A stretch of DNA of 64,000 bases from positions 1,240,001 to 1,304,000 of the forward strand of contig NC_090771.1 of assembly GCF_001761485.1 (NCBI RefSeq), read 5' to 3'. This stretch comes from Yarrowia lipolytica. Taxonomy: Eukaryota > Ascomycota > Dipodascomycetes > Dipodascales. A model generated the notes under the pieces. It was not told where the DNA came from. It saw nothing but the letters and a program-made list of their open reading frames with translations, and made no database searches. The translations under genes were made by a program, and so were the position numbers. This document shows, piece by piece, positions 32,899-44,735 of the stretch (the first letter of the stretch is position 1; every line of letters begins with the position of its first letter).

Positions 32899-34290
32899 TT
32901 ACTTTGCCTCTCTTCCCTTCTTCCACTTGTAGTACTCAGACAGTCTCTTCTCAGCATACTCTGCGTAGTCAAAGTCAATCTCCGAAATAGTGGCCTGGAT
33001 AATGGCCCAGATGCCCCAGTAGAAACCAGGCATGCCCCACCAGGTTGCAATCTCGGTGATGAGTGAGTCCACGGCCTGCTCCGTCACCTTAGTAGGCTCG
33101 GACTTGCCCTCAAAGTACGCCAGAGACTCGAGATACTGAGCAGCCCATGTTCGCATCACGGGGTTGGAGGTGGACGGCTCGGGAATGAGCTCAACCACAC
33201 AGTCAAAGCCCTGCCACTCCATGAAATGGTTGGCGAGGTCAAATGCTCGGGGAGTGGGAATGGAGTACTCATAGTCAATGAAGGAGGTGAGAGTGGATGG
33301 AGCAAATCCGTCTACCGCAGGCTTGGCAGGGTCAGTCATCTTTTCTCTCTTTACGTGACCAATGTTTTCCTCCGTAAACGCAGCTTGGGACCCAGTGAGA
33401 GGCTTCTGGTGACTCTTGCCATGGCCCTTGAGTTCCGCTGGGGTCCAGTTCTCAGGAACAATGATGTTTCCGCTGAGCAAGTCGCAATGACCCACGACAA
33501 TAGGGCCTCCCTGATTCGAGATGGTCTTTTTGATCCACGCCAACTCGTTGGTCACGTCCTCAACCCGCTTCTTCTGGGCATCGGTCTCCCGAGGAAGAAC
33601 GTTGATCCATTCCTCCAGCAGCTCGTAGATGTCCCGTGACGACGTGCTCTGTTCGCTGGGCTTTTCCAGGGCCTTGAGGCGCGTCATTTCGCTCTCGATG
33701 GCCTTCTTGTCGAGTTTGTGGTGCCATTCGGCCAGTCGGCTAGCTACTCCGCTCATAATTTCAGGACGGCTCAGATCCGTGTATTCCACGGCCTTTCCGG
33801 GAATGTACTCGTAGATGAGTGCGTTAGAAAGTCGAGCGTAAAGCGTGGGGGCTAGGCCATGGGAATGAAGATGAAGATGGGTGGCCAGCTCTCGATCTCT
33901 GTCGATTATGGTGCTTGTGCCGTTGCCGTAAGCCCGCACAAGCACGTGATCTCGACCGCCGTCCTTGCTGGGGTTCGGGTAGCTCACCAGCAACAGCATG
34001 TTTGTGATACCACCCTTGAGCTGAGCGATTTCAACACGGGGGTCGTTGGCCGAAAACACACACTGTGGGAAGATTTTGTGGATGATTCGTCGCACGTCCA
34101 CAAAGTCACGGGGATTGACCGTGTCTTCGGGCATGACGTGGTGGTGTGTGAGGAGCTTGCCTTCGTCTTCGAGCGAGGTTGCTGACGACGGCACGTTGGA
34201 GGACGTTGAGAGGTCTTCTTCGTTTTCCGAGTCCGATCGGATTTCCAGCGACTCGTCCGGAAGGAACATTGGGTATGTTGGTTGCGACAT
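32899..34290 (-). CDS. EKI1: Ethanolamine kinase (choline/ethanolamine kinase family)
   Basis: A 463-residue kinase that phosphorylates ethanolamine (perhaps also choline) with ATP, the first step of the CDP-ethanolamine (Kennedy) route to phosphatidylethanolamine. Visible motifs: LKGGITNMLLLV (nucleotide loop), VLVRAYGNGTSTIIDRDRE, typical of the ethanolamine kinase branch; Brenner's motif GHCDLLSGNII with catalytic D270; the choline-kinase motif FIDYEYS...FDLANHFMEW (D339); and the C-terminal WGIWAIIQATISEIDFDYAEYA. An insertion of about 45 residues separates the two catalytic motifs, as in fungal members. An acidic disordered N-terminal 50 residues precedes the fold. Start at the first ATG (MSQPTYPMF); the frame stays open further upstream but without ATG. 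Ethanolamine rather than choline preference is inferred. Confidence 0.85.
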   Translation of the reverse strand: MSQPTYPMFLPDESLEIRSDSENEEDLSTSSNVPSSATSLEDEGKLLTHHHVMPEDTVNPRDFVDVRRIIHKIFPQCVFSANDPRVEIAQLKGGITNMLLLVSYPNPSKDGGRDHVLVRAYGNGTSTIIDRDRELATHLHLHSHGLAPTLYARLSNALIYEYIPGKAVEYTDLSRPEIMSGVASRLAEWHHKLDKKAIESEMTRLKALEKPSEQSTSSRDIYELLEEWINVLPRETDAQKKRVEDVTNELAWIKKTISNQGGPIVVGHCDLLSGNIIVPENWTPAELKGHGKSHQKPLTGSQAAFTEENIGHVKREKMTDPAKPAVDGFAPSTLTSFIDYEYSIPTPRAFDLANHFMEWQGFDCVVELIPEPSTSNPVMRTWAAQYLESLAYFEGKSEPTKVTEQAVDSLITEIATWWGMPGFYWGIWAIIQATISEIDFDYAEYAEKRLSEYYKWKKGREAK

Positions 34291-36475
34291 GTGTGGATAT
34301 GGACGCTCGGTGTCGCTATGCTTGTGGTGGTAGTGTTGGTTGCGTGCAAATGTCGTGATGCACTTGCGTCGTGTCAAAGTGACTAGAGAGATAGTACTTT
34401 GTTTCGAATGGTGACCTCAAGTGGTTTGTGTCGCTACTATCGTTCTGTTATGTCGCTTCTATCTGTGTCACCCTCCCTGGATATCGCAGGGAAATGCTGA
34501 TGTTGATACTGATACTGAACAGTAAGATGTATCGTGCAAGTACAAGTAGTGTGTTGGTCAAGCGTGCGCAAGTTTCACTTTGACGTCAGAGTTTGGGAGG
34601 GGTGGAACCGAGGTGACGTGGAGGACTGTAGGGGGGGTACAAGTTGGGGGAAACTGGGGGGTTCTGAGATGGAGAAATATATAGAAAACACGTGACAATC
34701 AGAGTCGAGGTGGAAACCCAGCTATTTTCTCCCCACAAGACCCAACCAAACACCCCTCTGGTCCACCATCTCGCCCAATCTACAAAGTTACAGTTTAGTT
34801 AGCTACAGGACCTTCACTTGTACGAGTAATTAGTGAGATACAAGTATGAATATGGACCGAAGACGTTGAACTTGGACGCCATACATACAGTCTAGAGAGG
34901 AGGGTAGTATTGCAAGCTTCCTGTGGATAAAACACGACAACAAACTGACCGTGTTTGTGTCCAATAATCGTCTCGAGCTACCATCTTTGCTCGCCTTCTC
35001 CCCGCCTCACTACTACTTGGGCTAACCCACCGTCAACCAACCAAATGGCTTTGCATATGATAACGATTGGGGAAGTTTACCGAGTAAAAACATAGGCCGG
35101 AAAAATGCGGGAAACAGGCAAATCGAAATATATTCGCGGACGGTCGCATTGATACGGTCACATGACCACCGCCCCACCGACCGCCCGCCCGGGGGCCTGA
35201 CTAATCGTCCATCAAACGCGAACCCCGCACTATGGCTGTCAAGTCCAGTCCAGGGCCATCAGATTGTCTCACTAACGCACGCCACGCGACCACTCCCGAT
35301 CGGGACGGTAGGGTAACTGCGCACAGCCTGCTTATGTAAGATTGAGTTACCCGGACGACGAGTTTTGGGATGACTCCAACTAACTTTTCGGGTTACCCGG
35401 ACGTGATACCCTAACACCATAAAGTTATCTTCTTATCAGTTACCCGGCTCGAAAGGCAGAGTCTGCTTCAGGACATGAAACCCAAACAGGTGTGGTGGAG
35501 TGCCGTATGATAAGTTAAAAGGTAGAGTCTAGGGGTTACATTGAACCTATTCAACAGAGAGATTGACCATGGGTTAGGGGCGGTTCTTGTAGTGGTGTTA
35601 GTAATCACGGTGTTATTACTAATTGTGCGTTTGCTATGTGCTCATTGTGTTTCCGTTACTGTAGCTACTTACAAGTACAGTACATGATTAAAAACGTCGT
35701 ATTGACTAAAATTTGTGCACCAGCGTCTGGCATGTATGTACAATCGCTTCTGCAGCTATTTAATTATAGTTGAGCTAAGAAGTCTAACTAAGTAGTTTGT
35801 TTTACAAGTGTTGTTTTCCGTCTTTTTTTTTATCTTTTTTGGGAACAAGTTGATGTGACCAAATGGCTTCAGATAAATCTTGAAAAGCTGACGATCACAC
35901 CAAGATGGGTTCATGTATCTTCTTTTGGGGCCCGGTTGGTGTTCTCCGACTTTCATCGATCACTCATCACCTTCTCCTGTCTCACTATGGAATGTACCTC
36001 GGCAGCTATTCGGCAAAGATCGACAGTCTAGGTTAGACTAACGCAGCAGAAAAGTAGTCGTTTGGACACACCAAAGCTGATGGGCAACCTTGTTGTATCC
36101 GTCGACTACCGGTGACGTCATAAAAATAGGCCCCTAGCGTCTTCCTATAGCTATAGATTGAGTCCTTTTTGTCGTCTTGCTCATGGGTCATGGGCGATAT
36201 AAGCTTATCTGCCTCGGTGCACGGTGAACATGCTTAGATAAGACGGTTGGGCTTTGGACGAGTGACACCATGTTCTTCTCTGATTCTTCCTGGATCGAAT
36301 ATTTTATAGAAAACTGTGTTGATTGTACCGGTTCTTGTACAGTAGCACAGACTCGAGATCTACACACTATCTACAGGCAGTGATTCCAACAATAAATAAA
36401 TAACTTATGAAATGAGACGTTTGAGACTTGTGCTCGTTAAAACGTACTTTTGTGGAGCCTGAGCGGTTACTCCGC
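34291..36475. other. 2.2-kb intergenic region
   Basis: EKI1 upstream region on the left, permease 3' end on the right. A stretch from 35150 to 35460 is more GC-rich than its surroundings and carries three evenly spaced TTACCCGG words (separate entry). No coding gene or recognised RNA gene. Confidence 0.55.
35347..35447 (+). promoter_or_regulatory. Three Reb1-like sites (TTACCCGG), 46-47 bp apart
   Basis: TTACCCGG occurs at 35347, 35393 and 35440. The first two share the 12-mer GTTACCCGGACG. A weaker TTACCCT is on the minus strand near 35312. TTACCCG is the yeast Reb1 core; use by a Yarrowia Reb1 is inference. Confidence 0.5.
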
Positions 36476-38164
36476 TTAGGCAATCCAAAACCAGACCTTT
36501 TCGAGCCAGTTTCTGGGGAGTCGCTCGGGGAACATGTCCTCGACCTCCTGGGCCTCCTTGAGACCGGTGGTGATATCAATCTCATCAATGGGTCGAGCAA
36601 AGGGAGTCTTGAAACCAGCTCGCTTGTAGATGTATCGATGTCCCACGTAGATGGCAGCAAACAGAGGCAGGGTGATGTAGGCGGCAACAAAGTCAGAGCC
36701 GGTGAAAGAGCCTCCCACAAATACGGTGAAGCCGTTAGTGATACACATGAGCGCGACGAGGCACAGTACGAACCAGGTTGACCAGGGCTGGAAGGGCGTC
36801 TTGAAGGGCAGCACGTCAAAGGTGCCATGGTTGAACCAGATGGCCTTTCGGAATCGGATCATGGCGGTCAGCACACACAGCCATGCGAGGAAACCCGAGA
36901 TGGTGGAGATGTTAGACAGCCAGGTGAAGGCCTCCGACGAGCCAGACGAAACGTTGAGGAAAGCCAGACAGCCGACGGCAGCAGTGGCAGCCACACACAG
37001 GTAGGGGACACCGTTGGGGGTGCATCGCTTGAAGACGGCCGGAGCCTCTCCGTGGCACGCCAGAGAGTACATGGTTCTTGAGCCAGCATAGAGGAAGGAG
37101 TTTCCGGCAGACCAGGCCGAAGTCAGAATCACGGCGTTGATGATATGGTTGAGCACGGGGATTCCGGCGTTCTGGATACCAATGACGAAGGGAGAGGCTG
37201 CGGCGTCTTCTCCTCCAGAGTTGACGGCTCCCAGAAGTCGGGGGTCGTTTCCAGACACAATAACACCAATGACCAGAGATCCCAGCACGTAGAAGGCAAT
37301 GAGTCGGTAGGCGAATCGCTTGGTGGCCTTGGGAATGTTTCGACGAGGAGCCTCGGTTTCTCCGGCAGAGATTGTGACGAGCTCAGGAGACAGAATGAAG
37401 GAGAATCCGGATCGGATCAGCGCGTTCCAGAACCCGCAGAATCGACCAGAATCGCCCTTGACAATGTACTCCTTGAAGGCGTCGTGTTTCCAGTATCGGA
37501 AGCCGAGTCGGTCGTGGGTGGGAGCTCCGCCAAAGAAGATGACGATACCAACAATGATGAGACCGATGATGCCGAGAATCTTGATACTGGCAAACCAGAA
37601 CTCACATTCTCCGAAGACGGAGACGGCGATGATGTTAAGAATGACAATCGACACGAGGAAAATGGTGATCCACACCGCCACGGGCACCTTGTCTGTCCAG
37701 TACTCAACCACAATGGAGGCTGCGGTGACTTCTGAGGCCACCAGAATGGCATAAGCATACCAGTAGTTCCAGCCACAGGCAAACGCCAGAGAGTCGTCGA
37801 CAAACCGGTTGACGTACATGGGGGGAGCGGCGCCGGCCAGAGGCAGATAGGTGGTCATTTCTCCGAGAGCGTTCATGACAACGTAGATGACAAAGGACAT
37901 GATAATGTAGGCGATGAAGATGGAGGCAGGGCCCGAGTTACTGAGCATGGCTCCGGAACCAACAAACAGACCGGTTCCAATACATCCTCCGAGGGCAATT
38001 AGCTGCACGTGACGCGACTTGAGCGCTCGTTTGGTGGTGTGGCCTCCCTCCTTTTGGGCCTCGTGATCCTCAAACGACGCGCTCTGAGTGGAGCTGAGCG
38101 ACTCGTTTGGCAGATCGACGATTGAGCCGCTGTATTCAGTTTTTTCAATGGTGGACTTGTCCAT
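36476..38164 (-). CDS. Amino acid permease (YAT/APC family, 12 membrane spans)
   Basis: A 562-residue plasma-membrane amino acid/proton symporter. After an acidic hydrophilic N-terminus (about 55 residues, SPS-like Lys and Ser residues for ubiquitin control) the first span carries the family hallmark HVQLIALGGCIGTGLFVGSG. Other conserved parts are GEMTTYLPLAG, FACGWNYWYAYAI, SPELVTISAGETEAPRRNIPKA (substrate-site helix 6), and SAWSAGNSFLYAGSRTMYSLA. The C-tail ends EKVWFWIA, the trafficking motif seen in Gap1-type carriers. Substrate is not readable. Because PUT1 and PUT2 are 17 kb away a proline carrier is possible, but that is a weak link. Start ATG at 38164 (MDKSTIEKTE); a TATA box lies just upstream. 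Confidence 0.9.
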   Translation of the reverse strand: MDKSTIEKTEYSGSIVDLPNESLSSTQSASFEDHEAQKEGGHTTKRALKSRHVQLIALGGCIGTGLFVGSGAMLSNSGPASIFIAYIIMSFVIYVVMNALGEMTTYLPLAGAAPPMYVNRFVDDSLAFACGWNYWYAYAILVASEVTAASIVVEYWTDKVPVAVWITIFLVSIVILNIIAVSVFGECEFWFASIKILGIIGLIIVGIVIFFGGAPTHDRLGFRYWKHDAFKEYIVKGDSGRFCGFWNALIRSGFSFILSPELVTISAGETEAPRRNIPKATKRFAYRLIAFYVLGSLVIGVIVSGNDPRLLGAVNSGGEDAAASPFVIGIQNAGIPVLNHIINAVILTSAWSAGNSFLYAGSRTMYSLACHGEAPAVFKRCTPNGVPYLCVAATAAVGCLAFLNVSSGSSEAFTWLSNISTISGFLAWLCVLTAMIRFRKAIWFNHGTFDVLPFKTPFQPWSTWFVLCLVALMCITNGFTVFVGGSFTGSDFVAAYITLPLFAAIYVGHRYIYKRAGFKTPFARPIDEIDITTGLKEAQEVEDMFPERLPRNWLEKVWFWIA

Positions 38165-41100
38165 GGTGGAAGATGGAGATGGTGGGAAGAGATCGGGACC
38201 TCTAGACGGTCTTCCTCTTATATAAGAACCGACTTGATTATCTCCACATGCAGAGACCAAAGGCCAAAAGGTTTAACTTTGTGGAGAAGAAAATGTTATG
38301 AGAGGTAAAATATCGAAAAGTGGACGGTGACAAAGCGCAAGCGAGTGTGCTGAAGCGCAAAAAACACAAAATCCCCGAGCTGGAACAAACGACGGCCGCG
38401 TCGCTTCAAATGCCGCCACGGCAAGTGGTCAGGTGTCCACCGACAGCCAGCAGGAAGGGATACGTCATGTTCAAACGCCCGTATTTTGTCATTGTTAGCC
38501 TTCCTACCTCCATATGACTAAGACGGGCTATCTACGTTCCATATCTCCAAACCAAAAGCCTGATAGCCAGTGAACAAGTTCATTGGTTATAGTAACCATT
38601 AGCGATCGAGCTACAATACACCTTTTTACCAGTACAGTACTTGTAGATAGATCTGGAGCTCCCCCAGAACTGCCCCGTTTTCTGTCACCTCACCGCCAAT
38701 TACCGGCCTGCTCTTGGCGAGGCTTGCTTAGCTGCCCAGTCTCTCGCGCTCACCGCCCAGCTTGTATGTAGGACATCGGTGGGTCTCAAAAAGTTTTCGG
38801 CATGGTGGCCTTCCGCAACGTCAGCTTGCATGAGCGGGTAAAAAGTGGGAAATGCGGGCATTTTTCGAGCGGAGAAAAGGAAAATCGAATAAACCGGGCT
38901 GGACAAATCGATTGGACTACTCCTTGAGACCCCAACTGTCTTCTTATTGCTTCATCGTCTCATCTCAAAAGTCGAACCATACAAGCTCAAGGTTTGCACT
39001 TTATTCGCTTCTCCAAAATGGAAAGTGAAAGAGAGACTAAAAAAGGATGAATTTGTATGCGAAAAAAAAACTGCAAAAGGAGGCCAAAGGAGAGACACCC
39101 GAAAACAAACACAAATGGGCTCATGATAAAACCCAGATAAACACTGAAAGATAGTGCTGAGCCGTCTGACTCGTTGTCACCCACGGCAAACCGTCTTTTC
39201 AGGCACCGAGTCCAAATTAACAGCATGCTTATCAGCACAGCCTACAAGACAGACACACACTATAATACCCACTATCTAGACTCTCGCTGTGGCATGCCTG
39301 CAACAAGGGCTACGGAACAAGGGCCACCAGTGGTCGGAAAAATTCATGCAAGCTAAGACTCCCCGATGCACCTTTCAAACGGCGGTAGGAGGTGGCGATG
39401 AGCAGAGAGGGAGAAAACGGAGAGAAGGGGTACGGTAGATGCGTGGTGCGTGCTACGTGGTGCGAGGTGCGCGGCTATGCTAGAGTTCCTGGTGGTGAAG
39501 CGGCTGACCGAACGCCTACGAGCGTTGTTCAGTCGGGCTGGGTCGGAAGGGAACGGATAGTAAAAGTCTTGTCTAAAGCACGCATACCAAGCCTCATTAG
39601 TGAGGATTTTTCGGGTCTTAGCCTGGATCTCGTGTGACTGTGCACGGTGACACCTGTCAATGTAACCTTGGAGGTGCTACGAACAAGTGCTGGTACAAGT
39701 ACTCGTACCTGCCAGGTGAGATACCGGAGGATTGCACGCCGATGTTGAGATAGCTACGAGTTACCCATACCAGACGTCTCATGACAAATGTATACACCAA
39801 ACTGTAGATTGCAACCCCAGAGTCCGCTCAAACTCGCCCAACTCGAACTTGCTTTTCTCGCTGTGTGCACCCGAATCTGGAGAGCTGGCGACACAGAGTT
39901 TCAGGAGAAGTGGACCGGCTGCAGTTGAAGACGTGCAAGAGCACGCGATGCCAAATGGTGGCTCTGCTGGATACCCCGGAGGTTGTAGTTTAGAGCAGAA
40001 TCTGGGGATGTGGGGTAAGAGGCTGTATTGTGCCACCATCTATGAGACGGCTGTATGTTCGACTTCCTCCTCTCCGGCTTGTAGGTATTTTGTTTCACTT
40101 GACCTTCTAGAAGCCACAGTTTATCCGTATACGAGGAGCAGAGCTTTACCCCGTAGCCGGCACGATAACAAGACACACCCGACAAGACTGTCAAGGCGGC
40201 TGAACCTGAACCACGACCGTCTTCAAGGACTCCGGCCCCATCCCGACTTCCGACTTGTTGCTCAGTCAGAGCACAGACTCCAGCCGATTATCCCCCCAAC
40301 GTTAACGCCTGCACCACGCCACATCCTGTGCCTGTAGTATCCGTGTCTTCCGATGCAGTAGGCGCTACCGAGGGCGATAGAGTGGCAAGAGTTGGCATGA
40401 CGGAACAGGCAGCATTGACGGTAACTCCAATGGTACAGAGAGGAGGATGAGAGTGGAGCGCCCACAGGTCTTTAGCGACTAGCTCGGACGGATCATTGTC
40501 TACACGTGGCTCCGGTACCGTATTTTTGCAAGTACATGGACCTCTGTCAATGCCTGATAGTTGTTCATTCTCACCACCAGTGTTTAGATCGACACCCTTA
40601 ACGTTGTCCCCCTCGGGCTTGCTGTCTATGAGTGCCCGCTATGTACACACCCTGTTGAGTTTGATCCTGGTGGCACTCTATCTGTGCAACACACGACAGC
40701 TATCGTACATGACTTGTAGCACACACTCGCTCCGGACTGCTCCTTCTCCAGCCCTTGTTTTTTGCTCATGTACGGCTCTCCGGGGTAATGACGTAAGGGA
40801 GTGCTAAAGGCAAGCAAAGTATGAACCGTAACCCTCGAGCCATACAAAGACGCGTCCCCCATGCACCTCCCAGACAAAACATGGGGTAGAGAGAACAAGT
40901 TTCTTCATTCTATTTCAGGCGGGGAAGCTTGAGACAATACCTGTAGTCGTGCAAGTGGCTTAGGGCTCTCTTCTGTTCTTGTTTTTAGACTGTGAAGTCA
41001 AGCTTGTATCGTGCCCTCTAGGTTGAACTGAGACATGGCTTCCGAAGATACTTGCCCAGGGTATGTTCAATATGTAACTCGCAAGAGCCATGGACATAAG

Positions 41101-42632
41101 TAACCGTCGCAAATTCCTTTTTATGTCACTAATCGATGGCTGTGGGGTATTTGTGCTCAGCTCAAGCATGTTTCCCCAGTTTCACAACGGGTGCCAAGCG
41201 AGCGAAGCCCAGTGTCTGCGGGTGAATCTCTTGGTCGGCTCGGTATAGTCGAAAGTTGGACTTGTCTAGAGATGACGTTGGCAAGTCACACCGGAGAGAG
41301 TGTGGTATTCAGGTTCTTGGTAAATTTGAGATGGATATTGTCTACACAACGCCATCCCTTAGTGTCAGCATACAGATTACATCGCAATGGGATGTGATAA
41401 TATGGTCAATATGGACCTACTCTGTCACTTATGCTAGCTTATCCGAACTGAAACCAGCTACCTACTGTCTTAGCCCTGCTACCCCAAGTGGAACTAGAAA
41501 CCGAGCTTGAAGTATAGATATTGAGTGCAACTTCATGAGTTGCAGGTGCAAGAAGTTGACCTGAAGAATATAGATGAGTGAAGCCACACAGCCTCTTCCC
41601 CTTGTTTTCTTCTGAAATGATCATTACATACAGGCATCCGTACAAGTTCAAGATACTATACCCAGGAACACTAATACAAGTTCAGGTCTCCTGTCGAAAC
41701 CAGGGCAGATACTGTTAATGCTCAATATGGTGAATTCCAGCACTTTTATAGTCGTCCCCTCCCCCGCCTCACTACTGATCTTCAACTGTTTACTTACCCC
41801 CAAACTATCATTGTGCTTTCAGCCTCCGAACTACAATGGAACATGCTATAGGCCCCAGCGATAACCACTTCACTGCTCACTTGTAACACCTCAAATCAGT
41901 ATACATTTGATATTTGTTTTTCTCTCTGGCCTTCCCCGCATCGAAAACTACCGTAGTGGTACCCTCCTAGGTAGACTAGACTAGTGGCTAGTGTCTAACT
42001 GATTACTGGGCTTCGCTGTACTCAACGGAGTATGACATAGCGAGGTGGAGATTCTAGAATGACAATAGAAAGGGTTTTTGAACTTGTGCTGTTGACAGCA
42101 ATAAATATGAGCTAGTTATCGCAACTATTCAGTGCAAGGTAGTAGAAATACTTCCTACTCTACAAATACTACGCACCAGGAACGAACTACAAGTACAACC
42201 ATTACATATTCTAGATCTTCAAAGGAAGTGTATGACAAGTATCTAGAGCCCCTTTGTTACTTCCTCGTCAAACACTCTCAGGGTTTCTTACGAAAAAACG
42301 TCGGGCAAAACAAGCCAACATATCAGCATGTACAGTATGTTCATACAAATACAGGTACAGTTTTCGAAACAAGCCATTTCAACCCATTACCCCTGTCTAA
42401 TATATGTCTATCACGTGATTCTACTGACATTAGACGAGTTCCAGGCGTTATGACTACGATTCTAGGGCTCTCCAAGTTCGTTGGAGATGCTAGAGATTTG
42501 AAGAGGTCGGGTGTTCGAACTACAGTGTACGTACACATCTGTACATATCCTCATATTCATTCACTCATATTTACAAACCCATACATCCATATAATACACT
42601 ATCCTTCCTCTATCTCCCTCACTCCTCTTGCT
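38165..42632. other. 4.5-kb intergenic region
   Basis: The longest gap in the window. Permease promoter at left, BRE1 3' end at right. No coding frame with family features, no splice pairs, no tRNA-like B box. GTAC-type words occur at 38632-38646 and 39691-39710. A lineage-specific RNA gene cannot be ruled out by eye. Confidence 0.5.
38218..38224 (-). promoter_or_regulatory. TATA box of the permease gene
   Basis: TTATATAAG about 55 bp before the ATG at 38164 on the minus strand; a GATAA (nitrogen GATA-factor type) reads on the minus strand near 38237. Confidence 0.45.
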
Positions 42633-44735
42633 CTACAAATGAACGGTCAACAGATCATTTTGGGAAAAGGGCTTGTTGCAGTTGGGACACTTTCGCAACC
42701 GCGCATCCAGCCGGTCCTGTGCACACTGGTGACAAAAGACGTGTCCACAGACCTTGAGGGCAGTGTCTTTCCAGTTTTTCGAACACAGGGAACACATTGC
42801 AATAGACCGCAGCTCGTCAATTTCATCAGAAGAGCCTCCAAAAGAAGACAACTCGATCTGCTTGGTCAGTTTGGCATTATCCAGAGCCAGTTTTCGAGCT
42901 CTATGCTCTCCAACCGACAGCTTTGTGCCCTGCTGCTTCATTTCCTCCTTGAGCGTCGTCAGGTACTTTTGAGCGCCGTTCAACATGTGCGTTTTTTCGG
43001 CCACCTGGCTAGTCAGACGCTTGGCGGCTTCCTGTTGCTTTGCATGAAGAGAAACGTACTCCGATAACGTCTTCTCGAGCACGTCAATCTTGGCGCGCGT
43101 CTTGGCATCCACCTCCTGGAGCTGGTTGACTAGCTCACTAGACTTGACCATCTGCGCCTTGAGCTTGGCGTTCTCGGCACCCAGCGCGTCCTTGTGTCGC
43201 ATGGCCGCAAAGTACTTTTCATCGGCCTTGGCCTTCTCTGCAAGCAACTTAGTTAACCTGCTTTCACGGTCTGCCACGTCCAAAGCCTTGTTTTCGGCCA
43301 TCTTCTGCGCAGACACAAACGCAGCCTCCATTCCGGGGATCTCGGCCATTAGACTCTGATTAGTCAGCGTCAGGACCGTCACCTCCTTCTTGAGCTCTTC
43401 CAGCGACTTTCCCTCGACATTGCTGGACATGTTAACTCCTTCGTTTCCCTCTTTTCTCCACCGCTGAACCTCAGACTCCAAAGTGCCAATTCGCAGCTTG
43501 TACACCTCGCCTAATTCTTTCAGTGACTCAATCGTCTTAAGTTTGTCCGCTTCAGTGGCCTTTTTCTGGCTCAAGTCTGCCAGAATCTCGTCTCTGGCTG
43601 TTCTGATTCGCACAAGATCGGTTTCGGCCCGTGACAGCTGCGAACGGAGCTCAGACTCGCGTTTTTCAAACTCCCGCTTGATAGTCGACCGGTATTGTTG
43701 TCTGTTTTCGTCGAGGGCCATTTTTTCAGCTGAAATGGCGTCACGGGATTTTTCCAGCGCCAAAATCTGCCCTGTTTTATCGCTCAGCTGCTCCTTTGCA
43801 GCCTTAAATGCTCCAGAGTGATCCAGGAGGTCGGATTCGGACAGATCCGCCATTTTCGCATTGAACAGACTAGCCTCGTGCTCCAGAGCAGCAATTTTCG
43901 CGTCCAGTTCTTTCATTTGTTCCTCCTGGACTTGTATGGTTTCTCTCAGGGCCTTAGTATCTCCGGTATCTTTGGTATCTGGGGAATCTTCAGTTTCCTT
44001 CTTTTCCTCCATTTGTGCAGTCTTTTGGTCGCCATTCTCCTCCGCCTTCTCTTCGACATCTTCGCCCTCAATCAACTTCACGGTGGGCGACTTGTACCTA
44101 TCCAGCTTCTTGGCTGCTGCTAGGTACTGGTTTTTCATGGTCTGGGCCTCATGTTCGAGATCTTGGATCTTCCGGACCAGCAGATGACGCTGCTCGGCCA
44201 TATCCGTGTATCCCGCACTGAGACGCGACACTTCCGTCTTGTCCTGCTTGGAGATCTTGTCCCCAATGAGATCAAGAAGGGTGGAGAAGTGACTCGAGAT
44301 AGAGGCACTTTTTTCCTCCAGCTCCAGGTCCGTAGCCAATCCGGTAGGTCCAGGTGCAACCTCCACTTCGTCTTCATCACCGGCGTCTCTCTCTGTGTCT
44401 TCCTCCTTCTTCACATCTTCAGTCTTGACCTTTGATTTCTCAAACTCATATTTGCCCACCACCAAGGCCAACCGATCGGCTACCTTGTCCCACCACGTGC
44501 CCAGGCGAACGACGCGCTCCTCCAGCTCCCGCTCCTTTTCGCCTTGCGTCTCCAGCTGCTTTTCCAGAGTCTCTTTTTCACGTCGATAGGTTTCCATGGC
44601 CCGGAAAATGGCCTCTTTCTGGAACTCGGCCACGTCTTCCAGCGACACCGGGCGAGCCGCAACACGGGCCCGCTTGCTGTCGCCGCCGGAAGAAGCGCCC
44701 AAACTTGCGCTTTCAGCGTTGCGTTTGTCCTCCAT
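42633..44735 (-). CDS. BRE1: Bre1 E3 ubiquitin ligase for histone H2B
   Basis: A 700-residue RING ligase (the S. cerevisiae protein is also 700) that, with Rad6, puts ubiquitin on H2B, which is needed for H3K4 and H3K79 methylation. The N-terminal segment (VSLEDVAEFQKEAIFRAMETYRREKE) matches the Rad6-binding region. Residues about 40-630 are nearly unbroken coiled coil rich in E, K, L and Q, with an acidic interruption near 120-140. The C-terminal RING is C3HC4: Cys648 in CSLCSKNWKD, then KVCGHVFCHQCAQDRL and CPNCNKPF ending near 687. Start is the first ATG. Single exon. Two TATA-like runs lie upstream near 44868. Confidence 0.94.
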   Translation of the reverse strand: MEDKRNAESASLGASSGGDSKRARVAARPVSLEDVAEFQKEAIFRAMETYRREKETLEKQLETQGEKERELEERVVRLGTWWDKVADRLALVVGKYEFEKSKVKTEDVKKEEDTERDAGDEDEVEVAPGPTGLATDLELEEKSASISSHFSTLLDLIGDKISKQDKTEVSRLSAGYTDMAEQRHLLVRKIQDLEHEAQTMKNQYLAAAKKLDRYKSPTVKLIEGEDVEEKAEENGDQKTAQMEEKKETEDSPDTKDTGDTKALRETIQVQEEQMKELDAKIAALEHEASLFNAKMADLSESDLLDHSGAFKAAKEQLSDKTGQILALEKSRDAISAEKMALDENRQQYRSTIKREFEKRESELRSQLSRAETDLVRIRTARDEILADLSQKKATEADKLKTIESLKELGEVYKLRIGTLESEVQRWRKEGNEGVNMSSNVEGKSLEELKKEVTVLTLTNQSLMAEIPGMEAAFVSAQKMAENKALDVADRESRLTKLLAEKAKADEKYFAAMRHKDALGAENAKLKAQMVKSSELVNQLQEVDAKTRAKIDVLEKTLSEYVSLHAKQQEAAKRLTSQVAEKTHMLNGAQKYLTTLKEEMKQQGTKLSVGEHRARKLALDNAKLTKQIELSSFGGSSDEIDELRSIAMCSLCSKNWKDTALKVCGHVFCHQCAQDRLDARLRKCPNCNKPFSQNDLLTVHL

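Noticed and set aside
36020-36040. TTAGACTAAC considered as a telomerase RNA template
   Set aside because: It does not match 1.5 copies of the Yarrowia telomere unit (GGGTTAGTCA), and no RNA structure is evident.
39732-40337. 201-codon open frame in the 4.5-kb gap
   Set aside because: It starts with TTG rather than ATG, has no domain, and its composition is like the rest of the gap.
38165-42632. Long gap searched for retroelement remains (LTR pairs, reverse transcriptase)
   Set aside because: No long direct repeats and no RT, integrase or capsid-like frames seen. No virus-like fossil is claimed in this window.
42132-43067. 311-codon open frame on the plus strand over the BRE1 end
   Set aside because: Half overlaps the Bre1 RING antisense; the other half is low-complexity with no family match.
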